Source: Siphonodentalium dalli
Taxonomy: Eukaryota; Mollusca; Scaphopoda; Gadilida; Siphonodentaliidae
Length of the DNA: 64,000 nt
Direction of reading: 5' to 3'
Assembly (NCBI GenBank): GCA_032622095.1
Contig: CP136061.1
Location: forward strand, 265,208,077 to 265,272,076
Part shown: one piece after another, positions 40,689 to 51,000 of the stretch
How the letters are laid out: each line of letters starts with the position of its first letter
Position numbering within the stretch: the stretch's first letter is position 1
Position numbers and translations under genes: made by a program
Notes under the pieces: model-generated
The model's input: the letters and a program-made list of their open reading frames with translations, nothing else
Told to the model about the DNA's origin: nothing
Database searches by the model: none

Positions 40689-42211
40689 AATAATAGGGCA
40701 AATCATGAGCTCAATAAATCGCAGTTAAGGGACGGAAAATATGAATTAGGATGATTATATCTTTCCCTTAACATGTGTGGGTTGATCTCAAGTGTTTGGG
40801 AGTGACCCCACCCCTGCCTCGAAATTGGGTGACGGGATTGGGAAATAGTCAAACCCGGCCCAAAATGCGAATTTTGAGAGCCCGTAACTCCGTTATTTTC
40901 CAATGGATTTAAAAATTGTTTTGAGTATTGTGATCAGCTACTTACATTGATTATTTGTTATAAATTTTGTCTGATTCAGAGACGAATAACATTTTGTTTA
41001 TTGGAAAGAATACGGGCCCACATTCAAAGTTTGAGGGCCCAAATCTCCGCCATTTTTTAACGGATTTACAATCTGTTTTCAGTTTTATGATCAACGTGTA
41101 TGGTATATGTTATATATCAAGTTTCATATGATTCGGAGACGAAATAAATTTTGGTACCCCGGACCACCCCTCCCCTGACCCACAACACTGAACCGACACT
41201 GGCAAAATTTGGCTCATCGCGTGCTCTCTTCAGACCGCACGCATTGGCGTATCAGTTGACATCCAAAGTTTGACATCTTCGGAGGAGATGTGATCACAAG
41301 CATATGGGGCCAAATTTGCATTGTTTGAAGGCCCACAACTCTGACATTTTTCAATGGATTTTCGAAATTCTTTCAGTTTCTAGATCGGTTGGCGGTATGG
41401 ATGTTATATTCCAAGTTTCATCCGATTCGGAGAAGAATACAAAATTGGTACCCCGGACCACCCCTCCCCTGACCCACAACACTGAACCGACACTGGCAAA
41501 ATTTGGCCCATCGCGTGCTCTCTTCAGACCGCACGCACTGGGATATCAGACGACATCCAAAGTTCGACATCTTCGGAGGAGATAGGGTCACAAGCACATG
41601 GGACCAAATTGCAAACTTTGAGGGCCCGTAACTCTTGCATTTCTTCTCGGATTACAAAAATCCTTTCCGGTATGGGTTTGTTTTCGTTCAGGGAATCTAC
41701 ATACTTAAATAGATGAATGTCAATAATAAAAAAAAATTGCGAAAATATTGCCCCCACCCCAGTGTAAAAATATATGTCCAACCCTGTCAAATTTTCTTCC
41801 TCGGACTAAGCTGACAACGGTCAACACGACTACAAAAACCAAATACAGTTATCTGGAATGATACGGGAGGACAACAGAGTACAATAAAATAGAGGTTTGC
41901 CAACTATGGGCGGTAACTCTTCAGGGAAAGGGCGGACCCAAGTTTTTATGCCCGTGGGCAGTAGTGCATATCGAGATGTGCATACGGTCTAATTTTCGAT
42001 GCTCTGCTTCTTATAATTTCCGAGATAATAAAATGACATTTTTTCAAATAAAGGGAGATAACTCCTCGGGGAAAACGCGGACAATATTCGTTATGCGACG
42101 ATGGCATACAACTCTTTGATCCCAAGATACGTACCAAGTTTTAGTGTGCTACTCCTGGTACTTTTCGAGTAATAAGGGTTGCAAAAGTGTCCAGTATAAT
42201 AATAATAATAA
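40689..42211 (+). repeat. Single 1731-family copy lacking the final hinge block
   Basis: Leader, GTGACCCCACCCC block, then modules M2-M7 in the order seen in array C, ending in (AAT)n where a right-end module replaces the next hinge block. It is nearly identical to array C units, but keeps GGGACCAAATTGCAAAC near 41600, ATTGCCCCCACCCC and GTCAAATTTTC. At these sites it agrees with array D and not with array C. It therefore looks like the unrearranged form of the array C unit. Confidence 0.9.
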
Positions 42212-42251
42212 CTAGAGGTCAGATTCCATGGAATCAGATATACTTCCATGG
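42212..42251 (-). mobile_element. Putative Helitron-like 3' terminus (spacer 2 side)
   Basis: On the minus strand: a 14-bp perfect palindrome GATTCCATGGAATC (42222-42235), then TGACCTCTAG, then T of a TTA repeat. Hairpin-to-end spacing is 10 nt, as at 29003, although the stem is different. On the plus strand ATACTTCCATGG (42240-42251) follows the palindrome and matches the left arm of the 1731-family hairpin apart from one base. No transposition gene is present nearby. Confidence 0.45.
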
Positions 42252-42290
42252 TATTCCATCCCATCCCATCCCGTCCCGCCCTGACCTTGG
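42252..42290. repeat. (CCCAT)n-like microsatellite
   Basis: Short imperfect run TATTCCATCCCATCCCATCC continuing into CGTCCCGCCC, directly after the array-end module. A shorter version (TATCCCATCCCATCC) follows the same module at 54483 in spacer 3. Confidence 0.75.
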
Positions 42291-42540
42291 TCTTCAAAAT
42301 GGTCAATCGAAGGTCAAATCGGGTAAAACATGCGGATTTCCACGAAATTTGATACCTAGGGGTACTTTTGTCCGGGGAGTCTTTTGGGCGGGTCAAGTCG
42401 TGACCCCGACCTGACATTGACATTCGAAATGGTAAGTTCAAGGTCAAATCGAGTAAAACGATCGGATTTCGACGAAATTTTATACCTAGAAAAACTTTTG
42501 TCCGGGGAGTGTTTTGGACAGGTCAAATCGTGACAATAGG
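42282..42540. repeat. Two ~130-bp AAGGTCAAATC-type repeats
   Basis: AGGTCAAATCG-GTAAAAC cores at 42311 and 42441 are 130 bp apart. Each is followed by GATTTC-ACGAAATTT, ATACCTAG, ACTTTTGTCCGGGGAGT and GGTCAA-TCGTGAC. Related copies lie at about 54650-54855. The open frames across them (42091-42447 minus, 42187-42414 plus, 42356-42595 minus) are not conserved between copies and are not called. Confidence 0.8.
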
Positions 42541-43320
42541 TTACTTTTACAGTAGAGCGGACATACCTATATAGTATATCGGTGAGCATATTCATGCATT
42601 TGCCTTGCTTCTTGCTAAGTCCGTTTGAATTTGCGTCATGAAGAGAGGGTTTGAATTTGAGTAATATATATCACCCGTCACAACGTTATACGCTACCAGG
42701 GTTAAACCGTTCAATATAAATTATTAAAAAGTGTACTAATCTTGCGTATATATACTACTTATCACATCCACTCATCGAAAAGTTTTTATCTCAATATATG
42801 ATTTTCGGAGTAATTTTGCCCATTTGATCTTCGGTGGAATTTTCCAAATCTGAACCCACCCGACACAAACACTCCCTTGAGCAGGTTGCGTTTATATTAG
42901 AGAGGTCAAATTTTAGAGTCATACCTACAGTATACCGGCTTATGTACCACCGCATTAAACTCGCTCCTACATCGGCCCGTTTGGATTTGGGGCTAAAAAT
43001 CGGCTAGTGATAGACTACAGAAGTATACATATTTATGATATATAGCGTTGTCACGAGTAAACCGTTCCATCTGAAAATTAGAAAATTGCGCTCTAGATGC
43101 GCGTGAACACTAGCTATCAGATGTACTCGTCAAAAAAATTTATCTCGATGTTTGAATTTGAAGTATAGCGGTCAAGATTTGGGGGGGGGGGGCGTGAATA
43201 GAATATCCAAATGTACCTGCTACATTACCTTGCTCTTTAATTAGCCCTTTTGGATTTGGTGGGAAGAATAGGTGCATTTTCCTGTTCCCCGTATAGCGGA
43301 AAGGGGTATATATATATAGT
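42541..43320. repeat. Spacer 2: degenerate ~350-bp repeats with an internal deletion and a G12 run
   Basis: Homologous to the repeats of spacers 1 and 3: TATCACATCCACTC, TTTATCTCAATAT, ATTTTCGG, GGTCAAATTTT, CTCCTACAT, GGATTTGGGGCTAAAAATCG and GTCACGAGTAAACCG follow in order. The last copy jumps from TTTGAATTTG directly to AAGTATAGCGGTCAAG near 43160. Relative to spacer 3, roughly 100 bp is missing there. A 12-nt G run lies at 43181-43192. Confidence 0.8.
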
Positions 43321-43325
43321 CACGC

Positions 43326-43601
43326 ATTTCAATCAGTTTGGATATACAGTTTAAATATACACAGTTATATGCCTATATATTTAATACTAATATATTTTCT
43401 TATAAATTAACAGCGTAGTGCGTAGCCCAGTCCAGTGGTGAGAGCGTCAAACCTTCAGTTTGTGTTTTATTGCGACGTGAGTTCGAATCCCGTCAAATTA
43501 TCTTTTTTTATTTTTTATTTTTAACATGTTTTGGTGTATTTTTATCATCAAATACGAATAATACCAAACTAAAGATAATGTAAAGATGCTTTTTATATTC
43601 G
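43326..43601 (+). mobile_element. tRNA-derived SINE-like element, copy 1
   Basis: First member of a tandem pair 276 bp apart. An AT-rich 5' part (ATATGCCTATATATTTAATA) leads into a tRNA-like region. This has an A-box-like TAGCCCAG...AGTGGTGAGAGC (43423-43445) and a B-box-like GAGTTCGAATCCC (43479-43491). A T-rich tail (ATCTTTTTTTATTTTTTATT) and ACATGTTTTGGTGTATTT follow. The A-box carries five extra bases compared with copy 2. Flanks cannot form a 7-bp acceptor stem, so it is not a functional tRNA gene. Internal Pol III promoter boxes of this kind define tRNA-derived SINEs; the family itself I do not recognise. Confidence 0.6.
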
Positions 43602-43855
43602 ATTTCAATCAATTTGAATATAAAGTTTAAATATACACAGTTATATGCCTATATATTTAATACTAATATATTTTCTTATAAATTAACAGCGCAGTGCGTA
43701 GCCCAGAGGTGAGAGCGTCAAACCTTCAGTTTGTGTTTTATTGCGACGTGAGTTCGAATCCCGTCAAATTATCTTTTTGTATTTTTTATTTTTAACATGT
43801 TTTGGTGTATTTTAATCATCAAATACGAATAATACCAAACTAAAGATAATGTAAA
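43602..43855 (+). mobile_element. tRNA-derived SINE-like element, copy 2
   Basis: Second member of the pair, closely similar to copy 1 over about 250 bp. Its A-box region, TAGCCCAGAGGTGAGAGC (from 43699), is uninterrupted and nearer to the canonical TRGCNNAGNGG form. The B-box-like GAGTTCGAATCCC lies at about 43750-43762. The tail reads ATCTTTTTGTATTTTTTATT. If either copy is transcribed by Pol III, this one has the better promoter. Confidence 0.6.
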
Positions 43856-44762
43856 ATGTGTTATTGAATCGGATATAAAACAATAAACACGTGGGTCGGT
43901 TTTCGCATATATAACATGAAGCGCGCTTAATGAACGTTCGGTCCGAAGAATATAATGAGTGATTAACAACAACACACAAATAGTTTGAACGTAATCGAAC
44001 AGAAAAGAGCGTTCTCTATAAGTAGATTCCTTTATGGTAGGAATAATGAGCGGTTGTTTCACGTTTGCTTTTTTGACAAGACTTAAATGACGGAGTACGA
44101 AACTATCAGTGGTGTTTTAGTTTACGAAAGTATAAAAGGAGTCATTTCCAATTCGGCAGACATATACTCACGGAAAGAATTGAATGTCTATCAGCAGTAT
44201 ACTACGGTTCATAACAATATACAAATTGATCTTACGAAACTGATGATGTTTGCATGTTTCTATGTGTTTATCGTTGTTATCGCAAACGGAATAATTGGCT
44301 ATACGTCGTCATTACGTTAGTAGAAATATACACCGTATAACGAAGGCTTGTTTGACCAAATTAATGTAATGTTTGTATTTTGTTTGGTTGTATATGATAT
44401 GCAATGCGTTGAAGATGCGAAAGAAAATACAAAAGTGAAATGCACGCACGCAGATAGCTCATGACACACTCTACACGATAAAATGATAATTTACCACACA
44501 CCATGGGCTACACAATTTACGAATAGGTGGGTTTATATTAAAATCCAAGTTATTTGCTTTATAACGGCTCCGATATAAACTCATACCAATATACCACTCT
44601 GGAAATGATTGTTGGAATTCGACGGGCGTTCTATCAGTTCTATGGTAGACGATTGAGACTGGTCCGCGGCAAGACGGGTGTATTCGAATCGGAGGTAGGT
44701 TCCATCCCACGGGGGATGGGGTAGCCGGAGGAAGGAGAGAGGGGGAGTGACAAATTTTTGGC
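43856..44762. other. Apparently single-copy segment of spacer 2
   Basis: No similarity to the arrays or to the other spacers that I can see. The only coding candidate is a short frame at 44087-44320, listed separately. The frame on the minus strand at 43769-44062 overlaps the SINE tail and resembles nothing. Composition is AT-rich but less repetitive than the surroundings, so this is the best anchor for unique primers or mapping in the window. Confidence 0.6.
44087..44320 (+). CDS. Short open frame with one predicted membrane segment (doubtful)
   Basis: 77 residues starting MTEYETISGV and ending GYTSSLR. Residues about 51-72 (KLMMFACFYVFIVVIANGII) are strongly hydrophobic and would span a membrane once, after a polar N-terminal part. 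I do not recognise a family. It lies in the only stretch of the window that looks single-copy. The start context is weak (T at -3). No splice structure, homologue or polyadenylation signal decides the matter. A random AT-rich frame of this length is quite possible, or it could be an exon or a remnant of a gene. Confidence 0.15.
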   Translation: MTEYETISGVLVYESIKGVISNSADIYSRKELNVYQQYTTVHNNIQIDLTKLMMFACFYVFIVVIANGIIGYTSSLR

Positions 44763-44795
44763 GTATATATAGATAATATATATTATATATATAAG
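44763..44795. repeat. (AT)n-rich imperfect palindrome
   Basis: GTATATATAGATAATATATA continuing into TTATATATATAAG, a near-palindromic AT tract that could extrude or melt easily. It separates the single-copy segment from a patch bearing an inverted repeat module. Confidence 0.7.
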
Positions 44796-45094
44796 CGGAA
44801 TTATTTTGAAGAGCTCTTTTCACTTGACTGAGAAAAAAATAATGTTCTAAGTCCAAAAGTTTTGGTTGAAATATTGGAGCCTTTTTCAAAAAGTGAAAAC
44901 AAAATGAACGACTTTTCTGGAACAGGGCGATTTCGATCCGTTTTGGACTCTGGATTCCCCAAAAGTTATCTCCGTTTCGCGTGTAGCATAATATGACTTT
45001 TATGAATAAGTAACGGATAGTTTGGGGAATGAGATGTGAGCTTGTACAACATTCGTTCATAGTTCGCGAATTACATTTGGATAGACATATTTCT
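44796..45094. other. Spacer 2 right part with one inverted module
   Basis: Mostly unrecognised sequence up to the start of array C. AAAAGTTATCTCCG at about 44961-44974 is the reverse complement of the CGGAGATAACTTTT form of the array modules, so a lone module sits here in opposite orientation. The 159-residue minus-strand frame (44581-45060) spans this and the AT palindrome, and I do not regard it as a gene. Confidence 0.5.
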
Positions 45095-48000
45095 GTTATA
45101 TCCCAAATTTCATATGATTCGGAGAAGAATTAAAAATTGGTACCGCAGACCACCCCTCCCCTGACCCACAATACTGGACCGACACTTGCAAACTTTGAGG
45201 GCCCGTAACTCTTGCATTTCTTCTCGGATTACAAAAATCCTTTCCGGTATGGGTTTGTTTTCGTTCAGGGAATCTACATACTTAAATAGATGAATGTCAA
45301 TAATAAAAAAAAATTGCGAAAATATTGCTCCCACCCAGTGTAAAAATATATGTCCAACCCTGTCAAGTTTTCTTCCTCGGACTAAGCTGACAACGGTCAA
45401 CACGACTACAAAAACCAAATACAGTTATCTGGAATGATACGGGAGGACAACAGAGTACAATAAAATAGAGGTTTGCCAACTATGGGCGGTAACTCTTCAG
45501 GGAAAGGGCGGACCCAAGTTTTTATGCCCGTGGGCAGTAGTGCATATCGAGATGTGCATACGGTCTAATTTTCGATGCTCTGCTTCTTATAATTTCCGAG
45601 ATAATAAAATGACATTTTTTCAAATAAAGGGAGATAACTCCTCGGGGAAAACGCGGACAATATTCGTTATGCGACGATGGCATACAACTCTTTGATCCCA
45701 AGATACGTACCAAGTTTTAGTGTGCTACTCCTGGTACTTTTCGAGTAATAAGGGTTGCAAAAGTGTCCAGTATAATAATAATAATAATGAAAAATAATCG
45801 AAAAAGGGCCATAACTCTGTCAAAATATATTGGACCAACATCCGGATAGCATTATTTTTAGTAGACCTTAGATGCCTACATTCGCTAGAGATTTCGCGGT
45901 CCTCCTCCCATTAGTTTCTGAGTATTTCCAATTAAACAGAAAACGGCCGCAGTAGAAAAACAATATACTTCCTTGGTTACACCATGGAAGTATAATAATA
46001 GGGCAAATCATGAGCTCAATAAATCGCAGTTAAGGGACGGAAAATATGAATTAGGATGATTATATCTTTCCCTTAACATGTGTGGGTTGATCTCAAGTGT
46101 TTGGGAGTGACCCCACCCCTGCCTCGAAATTGGGTGACGGGATTGGGAAATAGTCAAACCCGGCCCAAAATGCGAATTTTGAGAGCCCGTAACTCCGTTA
46201 TTTTCCAATGGATTTAAAAATTGTTTTGAGTATTGTGATCAGCTACTTACATTGATTATTTGTTATAAATTTTGTCTGATTCAGAGACGAATAACATTTT
46301 GTTTATTGGAAAGAATACGGGCCCACATTCAAAGTTTGAGGGCCCAAATCTCCGCCATTTTTTAACGGATTTACAATCTGTTTTCAGTTTTATGATCAAC
46401 GTGTATGGTATATGTTATATATCAAGTTTCATATGATTCGGAGACGAAATAAATTTTGGTACCCCGGACCACCCCTCCCCTGACCCACAACACTGAACCG
46501 ACACTGGCAAAATTTGGCTCATCGCGTGCTCTCTTCAGACCGCACGCATTGGCGTATCAGTTGACATCCAAAGTTTGACATCTTCGGAGGAGATGTGATC
46601 ACAAGCATATGGGGCCAAATTTGCATTGTTTGAAGGCCCACAACTCTGACATTTTTCAATGGATTTTCGAAATTCTTTCAGTTTCTAGATCGGTTGGCGG
46701 TATGGATGTTATATTCCAAGTTTCATCCGATTCGGAGAAGAATACAAAATTGGTACCCCGGACCACCCCTCCCCTGACCCACAACACTGAACCGACACTG
46801 GCAAAATTTGGCCCATCGCGTGCTCTCTTCAGACCGCACGCACTGGGATATCAGACGACATCCAAAGTTCGACATCTTCGGAGGAGATAGGGTCACAAGC
46901 ACATGGGACCGACACTTGCAAACTTTGAGGGCCCGTAACTCTTGCATTTCTTCTCGGATTACAAAAATCCTTTCCGGTATGGGTTTGTTTTCGTTCAGGG
47001 AATCTACATACTTAAATAGATGAATGTCAATAATAAAAAAAAATTGCGAAAATATTGCTCCCACCCCAGTGTAAAAATATATGTCCAACCCTGTCAAGTT
47101 TTCTTCCTCGGACTAAGCTGACAACGGTCAACACGACTACAAAAACCAAATACAGTTATCTGGAATGATACGGGAGGACAACAGAGTACAATAAAATAGA
47201 GGTTTGCCAACTATGGGCGGTAACTCTTCAGGGAAAGGGCGGACCCAAGTTTTTATGCCCGTGGGCAGTAGTGCATATCGAGATGTGCATACGGTCTAAT
47301 TTTCGATGCTCTGCTTCTTATAATTTCCGAGATAATAAAATGACATTTTTTCAAATAAAGGGAGATAACTCCTCGGGGAAAACGCGGACAATATTCGTTA
47401 TGCGACGATGGCATACAACTCTTTGATCCCAAGATACGTACCAAGTTTTAGTGTGCTACTCCTGGTACTTTTCGAGTAATAAGGGTTGCAAAAGTGTCCA
47501 GTATAATAATAATAATAATGAAAAATAATCGAAAAAGGGCCATAACTCTGTCAAAATATATTGGACCAACATCCGGATAGCATTATTTTTAGTAGACCTT
47601 AGATGCCTACATTCGCTAGAGATTTCGCGGTCCTCCTCCCATTAGTTTCTGAGTATTTCCAATTAAACAGAAAACGGCCGCAGTAGAAAAACAATATACT
47701 TCCTTGGTTACACCATGGAAGTATAATAATAGGGCAAATCATGAGCTCAATAAATCGCAGTTAAGGGACGGAAAATATGAATTAGGATGATTATATCTTT
47801 CCCTTAACATGTGTGGGTTGATCTCAAGTGTTTGGGAGTGACCCCACCCCTGCCTCGAAATTGGGTGACGGGATTGGGAAATAGTCAAACCCGGCCCAAA
47901 ATGCGAATTTTGAGAGCCCGTAACTCCGTTATTTTCCAATGGATTTAAAAATTGTTTTGAGTATTGTGATCAGCTACTTACATTGATTATTTGTTATAAA

Positions 48001-51000
48001 TTTTGTCTGATTCAGAGACGAATAACATTTTGTTTATTGGAAAGAATACGGGCCCACATTCAAAGTTTGAGGGCCCAAATCTCCGCCATTTTTTAACGGA
48101 TTTACAATCTGTTTTCAGTTTTATGATCAACGTGTATGGTATATGTTATATATCAAGTTTCATATGATTCGGAGACGAAATAAATTTTGGTACCCCGGAC
48201 CACCCCTCCCCTGACCCACAACACTGAACCGACACTGGCAAAATTTGGCTCATCGCGTGCTCTCTTCAGACCGCACGCATTGGCGTATCAGTTGACATCC
48301 AAAGTTTGACATCTTCGGAGGAGATGTGATCACAAGCATATGGGGCCAAATTTGCATTGTTTGAAGGCCCACAACTCTGACATTTTTCAATGGATTTTCG
48401 AAATTCTTTCAGTTTCTAGATCGGTTGGCGGTATGGATGTTATATTCCAAGTTTCATCCGATTCGGAGAAGAATACAAAATTGGTACCCCGGACCACCCC
48501 TCCCCTGACCCACAACACTGAACCGACACTGGCAAAATTTGGCCCATCGCGTGCTCTCTTCAGACCGCACGCACTGGGATATCAGACGACATCCAAAGTT
48601 CGACATCTTCGGAGGAGATAGGGTCACAAGCACATGGGACCGACACTTGCAAACTTTGAGGGCCCGTAACTCTTGCATTTCTTCTCGGATTACAAAAATC
48701 CTTTCCGGTATGGGTTTGTTTTCGTTCAGGGAATCTACATACTTAAATAGATGAATGTCAATAATAAAAAAAAATTGCGAAAATATTGCTCCCACCCCAG
48801 TGTAAAAATATATGTCCAACCCTGTCAAGTTTTCTTCCTCGGACTAAGCTGACAACGGTCAACACGACTACAAAAACCAAATACAGTTATCTGGAATGAT
48901 ACGGGAGGACAACAGAGTACAATAAAATAGAGGTTTGCCAACTATGGGCGGTAACTCTTCAGGGAAAGGGCGGACCCAAGTTTTTATGCCCGTGGGCAGT
49001 AGTGCATATCGAGATGTGCATACGGTCTAATTTTCGATGCTCTGCTTCTTATAATTTCCGAGATAATAAAATGACATTTTTTCAAATAAAGGGAGATAAC
49101 TCCTCGGGGAAAACGCGGACAATATTCGTTATGCGACGATGGCATACAACTCTTTGATCCCAAGATACGTACCAAGTTTTAGTGTGCTACTCCTGGTACT
49201 TTTCGAGTAATAAGGGTTGCAAAAGTGTCCAGTATAATAATAATAATAATGAAAAATAATCGAAAAAGGGCCATAACTCTGTCAAAATATATTGGACCAA
49301 CATCCGGATAGCATTATTTTTAGTAGACCTTAGATGCCTACATTCGCTAGAGATTTCGCGGTCCTCCTCCCATTAGTTTCTGAGTATTTCCAATTAAACA
49401 GAAAACGGCCGCAGTAGAAAAACAATATACTTCCTTGGTTACACCATGGAAGTATAATAATAGGGCAAATCATGAGCTCAATAAATCGCAGTTAAGGGAC
49501 GGAAAATATGAATTAGGATGATTATATCTTTCCCTTAACATGTGTGGGTTGATCTCAAGTGTTTGGGAGTGACCCCACCCCTGCCTCGAAATTGGGTGAC
49601 GGGATTGGGAAATAGTCAAACCCGGCCCAAAATGCGAATTTTGAGAGCCCGTAACTCCGTTATTTTCCAATGGATTTAAAAATTGTTTTGAGTATTGTGA
49701 TCAGCTACTTACATTGATTATTTGTTATAAATTTTGTCTGATTCAGAGACGAATAACATTTTGTTTATTGGAAAGAATACGGGCCCACATTCAAAGTTTG
49801 AGGGCCCAAATCTCCGCCATTTTTTAACGGATTTACAATCTGTTTTCAGTTTTATGATCAACGTGTATGGTATATGTTATATATCAAGTTTCATATGATT
49901 CGGAGACGAAATAAATTTTGGTACCCCGGACCACCCCTCCCCTGACCCACAACACTGAACCGACACTGGCAAAATTTGGCTCATCGCGTGCTCTCTTCAG
50001 ACCGCACGCATTGGCGTATCAGTTGACATCCAAAGTTTGACATCTTCGGAGGAGATGTGATCACAAGCATATGGGGCCAAATTTGCATTGTTTGAAGGCC
50101 CACAACTCTGACATTTTTCAATGGATTTTCGAAATTCTTTCAGTTTCTAGATCGGTTGGCGGTATGGATGTTATATTCCAAGTTTCATCCGATTCGGAGA
50201 AGAATACAAAATTGGTACCCCGGACCACCCCTCCCCTGACCCACAACACTGAACCGACACTGGCAAAATTTGGCCCATCGCGTGCTCTCTTCAGACCGCA
50301 CGCACTGGGATATCAGACGACATCCAAAGTTCGACATCTTCGGAGGAGATAGGGTCACAAGCACATGGGACCGACACTTGCAAACTTTGAGGGCCCGTAA
50401 CTCTTGCATTTCTTCTCGGATTACAAAAATCCTTTCCGGTATGGGTTTGTTTTCGTTCAGGGAATCTACATACTTAAATAGATGAATGTCAATAATAAAA
50501 AAAAATTGCGAAAATATTGCTCCCACCCCAGTGTAAAAATATATGTCCAACCCTGTCAAGTTTTCTTCCTCGGACTAAGCTGACAACGGTCAACACGACT
50601 ACAAAAACCAAATACAGTTATCTGGAATGATACGGGAGGACAACAGAGTACAATAAAATAGAGGTTTGCCAACTATGGGCGGTAACTCTTCAGGGAAAGG
50701 GCGGACCCAAGTTTTTATGCCCGTGGGCAGTAGTGCATATCGAGATGTGCATACGGTCTAATTTTCGATGCTCTGCTTCTTATAATTTCCGAGATAATAA
50801 AATGACATTTTTTCAAATAAAGGGAGATAACTCCTCGGGGAAAACGCGGACAATATTCGTTATGCGACGATGGCATACAACTCTTTGATCCCAAGATACG
50901 TACCAAGTTTTAGTGTGCTACTCCTGGTACTTTTCGAGTAATAAGGGTTGCAAAAGTGTCCAGTATAATAATAATAATAATGAAAAATAATCGAAAAAGG

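Noticed and set aside
42282-42540. Nuclear-receptor response elements (AAGGTCA half-sites, one TCAAGGTCA)
   Set aside because: The half-sites occur as part of a ~130-bp tandem repeat with no promoter or gene nearby, so the motif is explained by repetition.
43687-43767. Functional tRNA gene
   Set aside because: A-box and B-box are recognisable, but flanking bases do not form an acceptor stem, the T-stem has a mismatch, and the anticodon loop lacks the usual U33. A tRNA-derived repeat fits better.
44581-45060. 159-residue minus-strand frame
   Set aside because: It crosses an AT-dinucleotide palindrome and an inverted satellite module, has low-complexity tyrosine-rich stretches from that tract, and matches no family I know.
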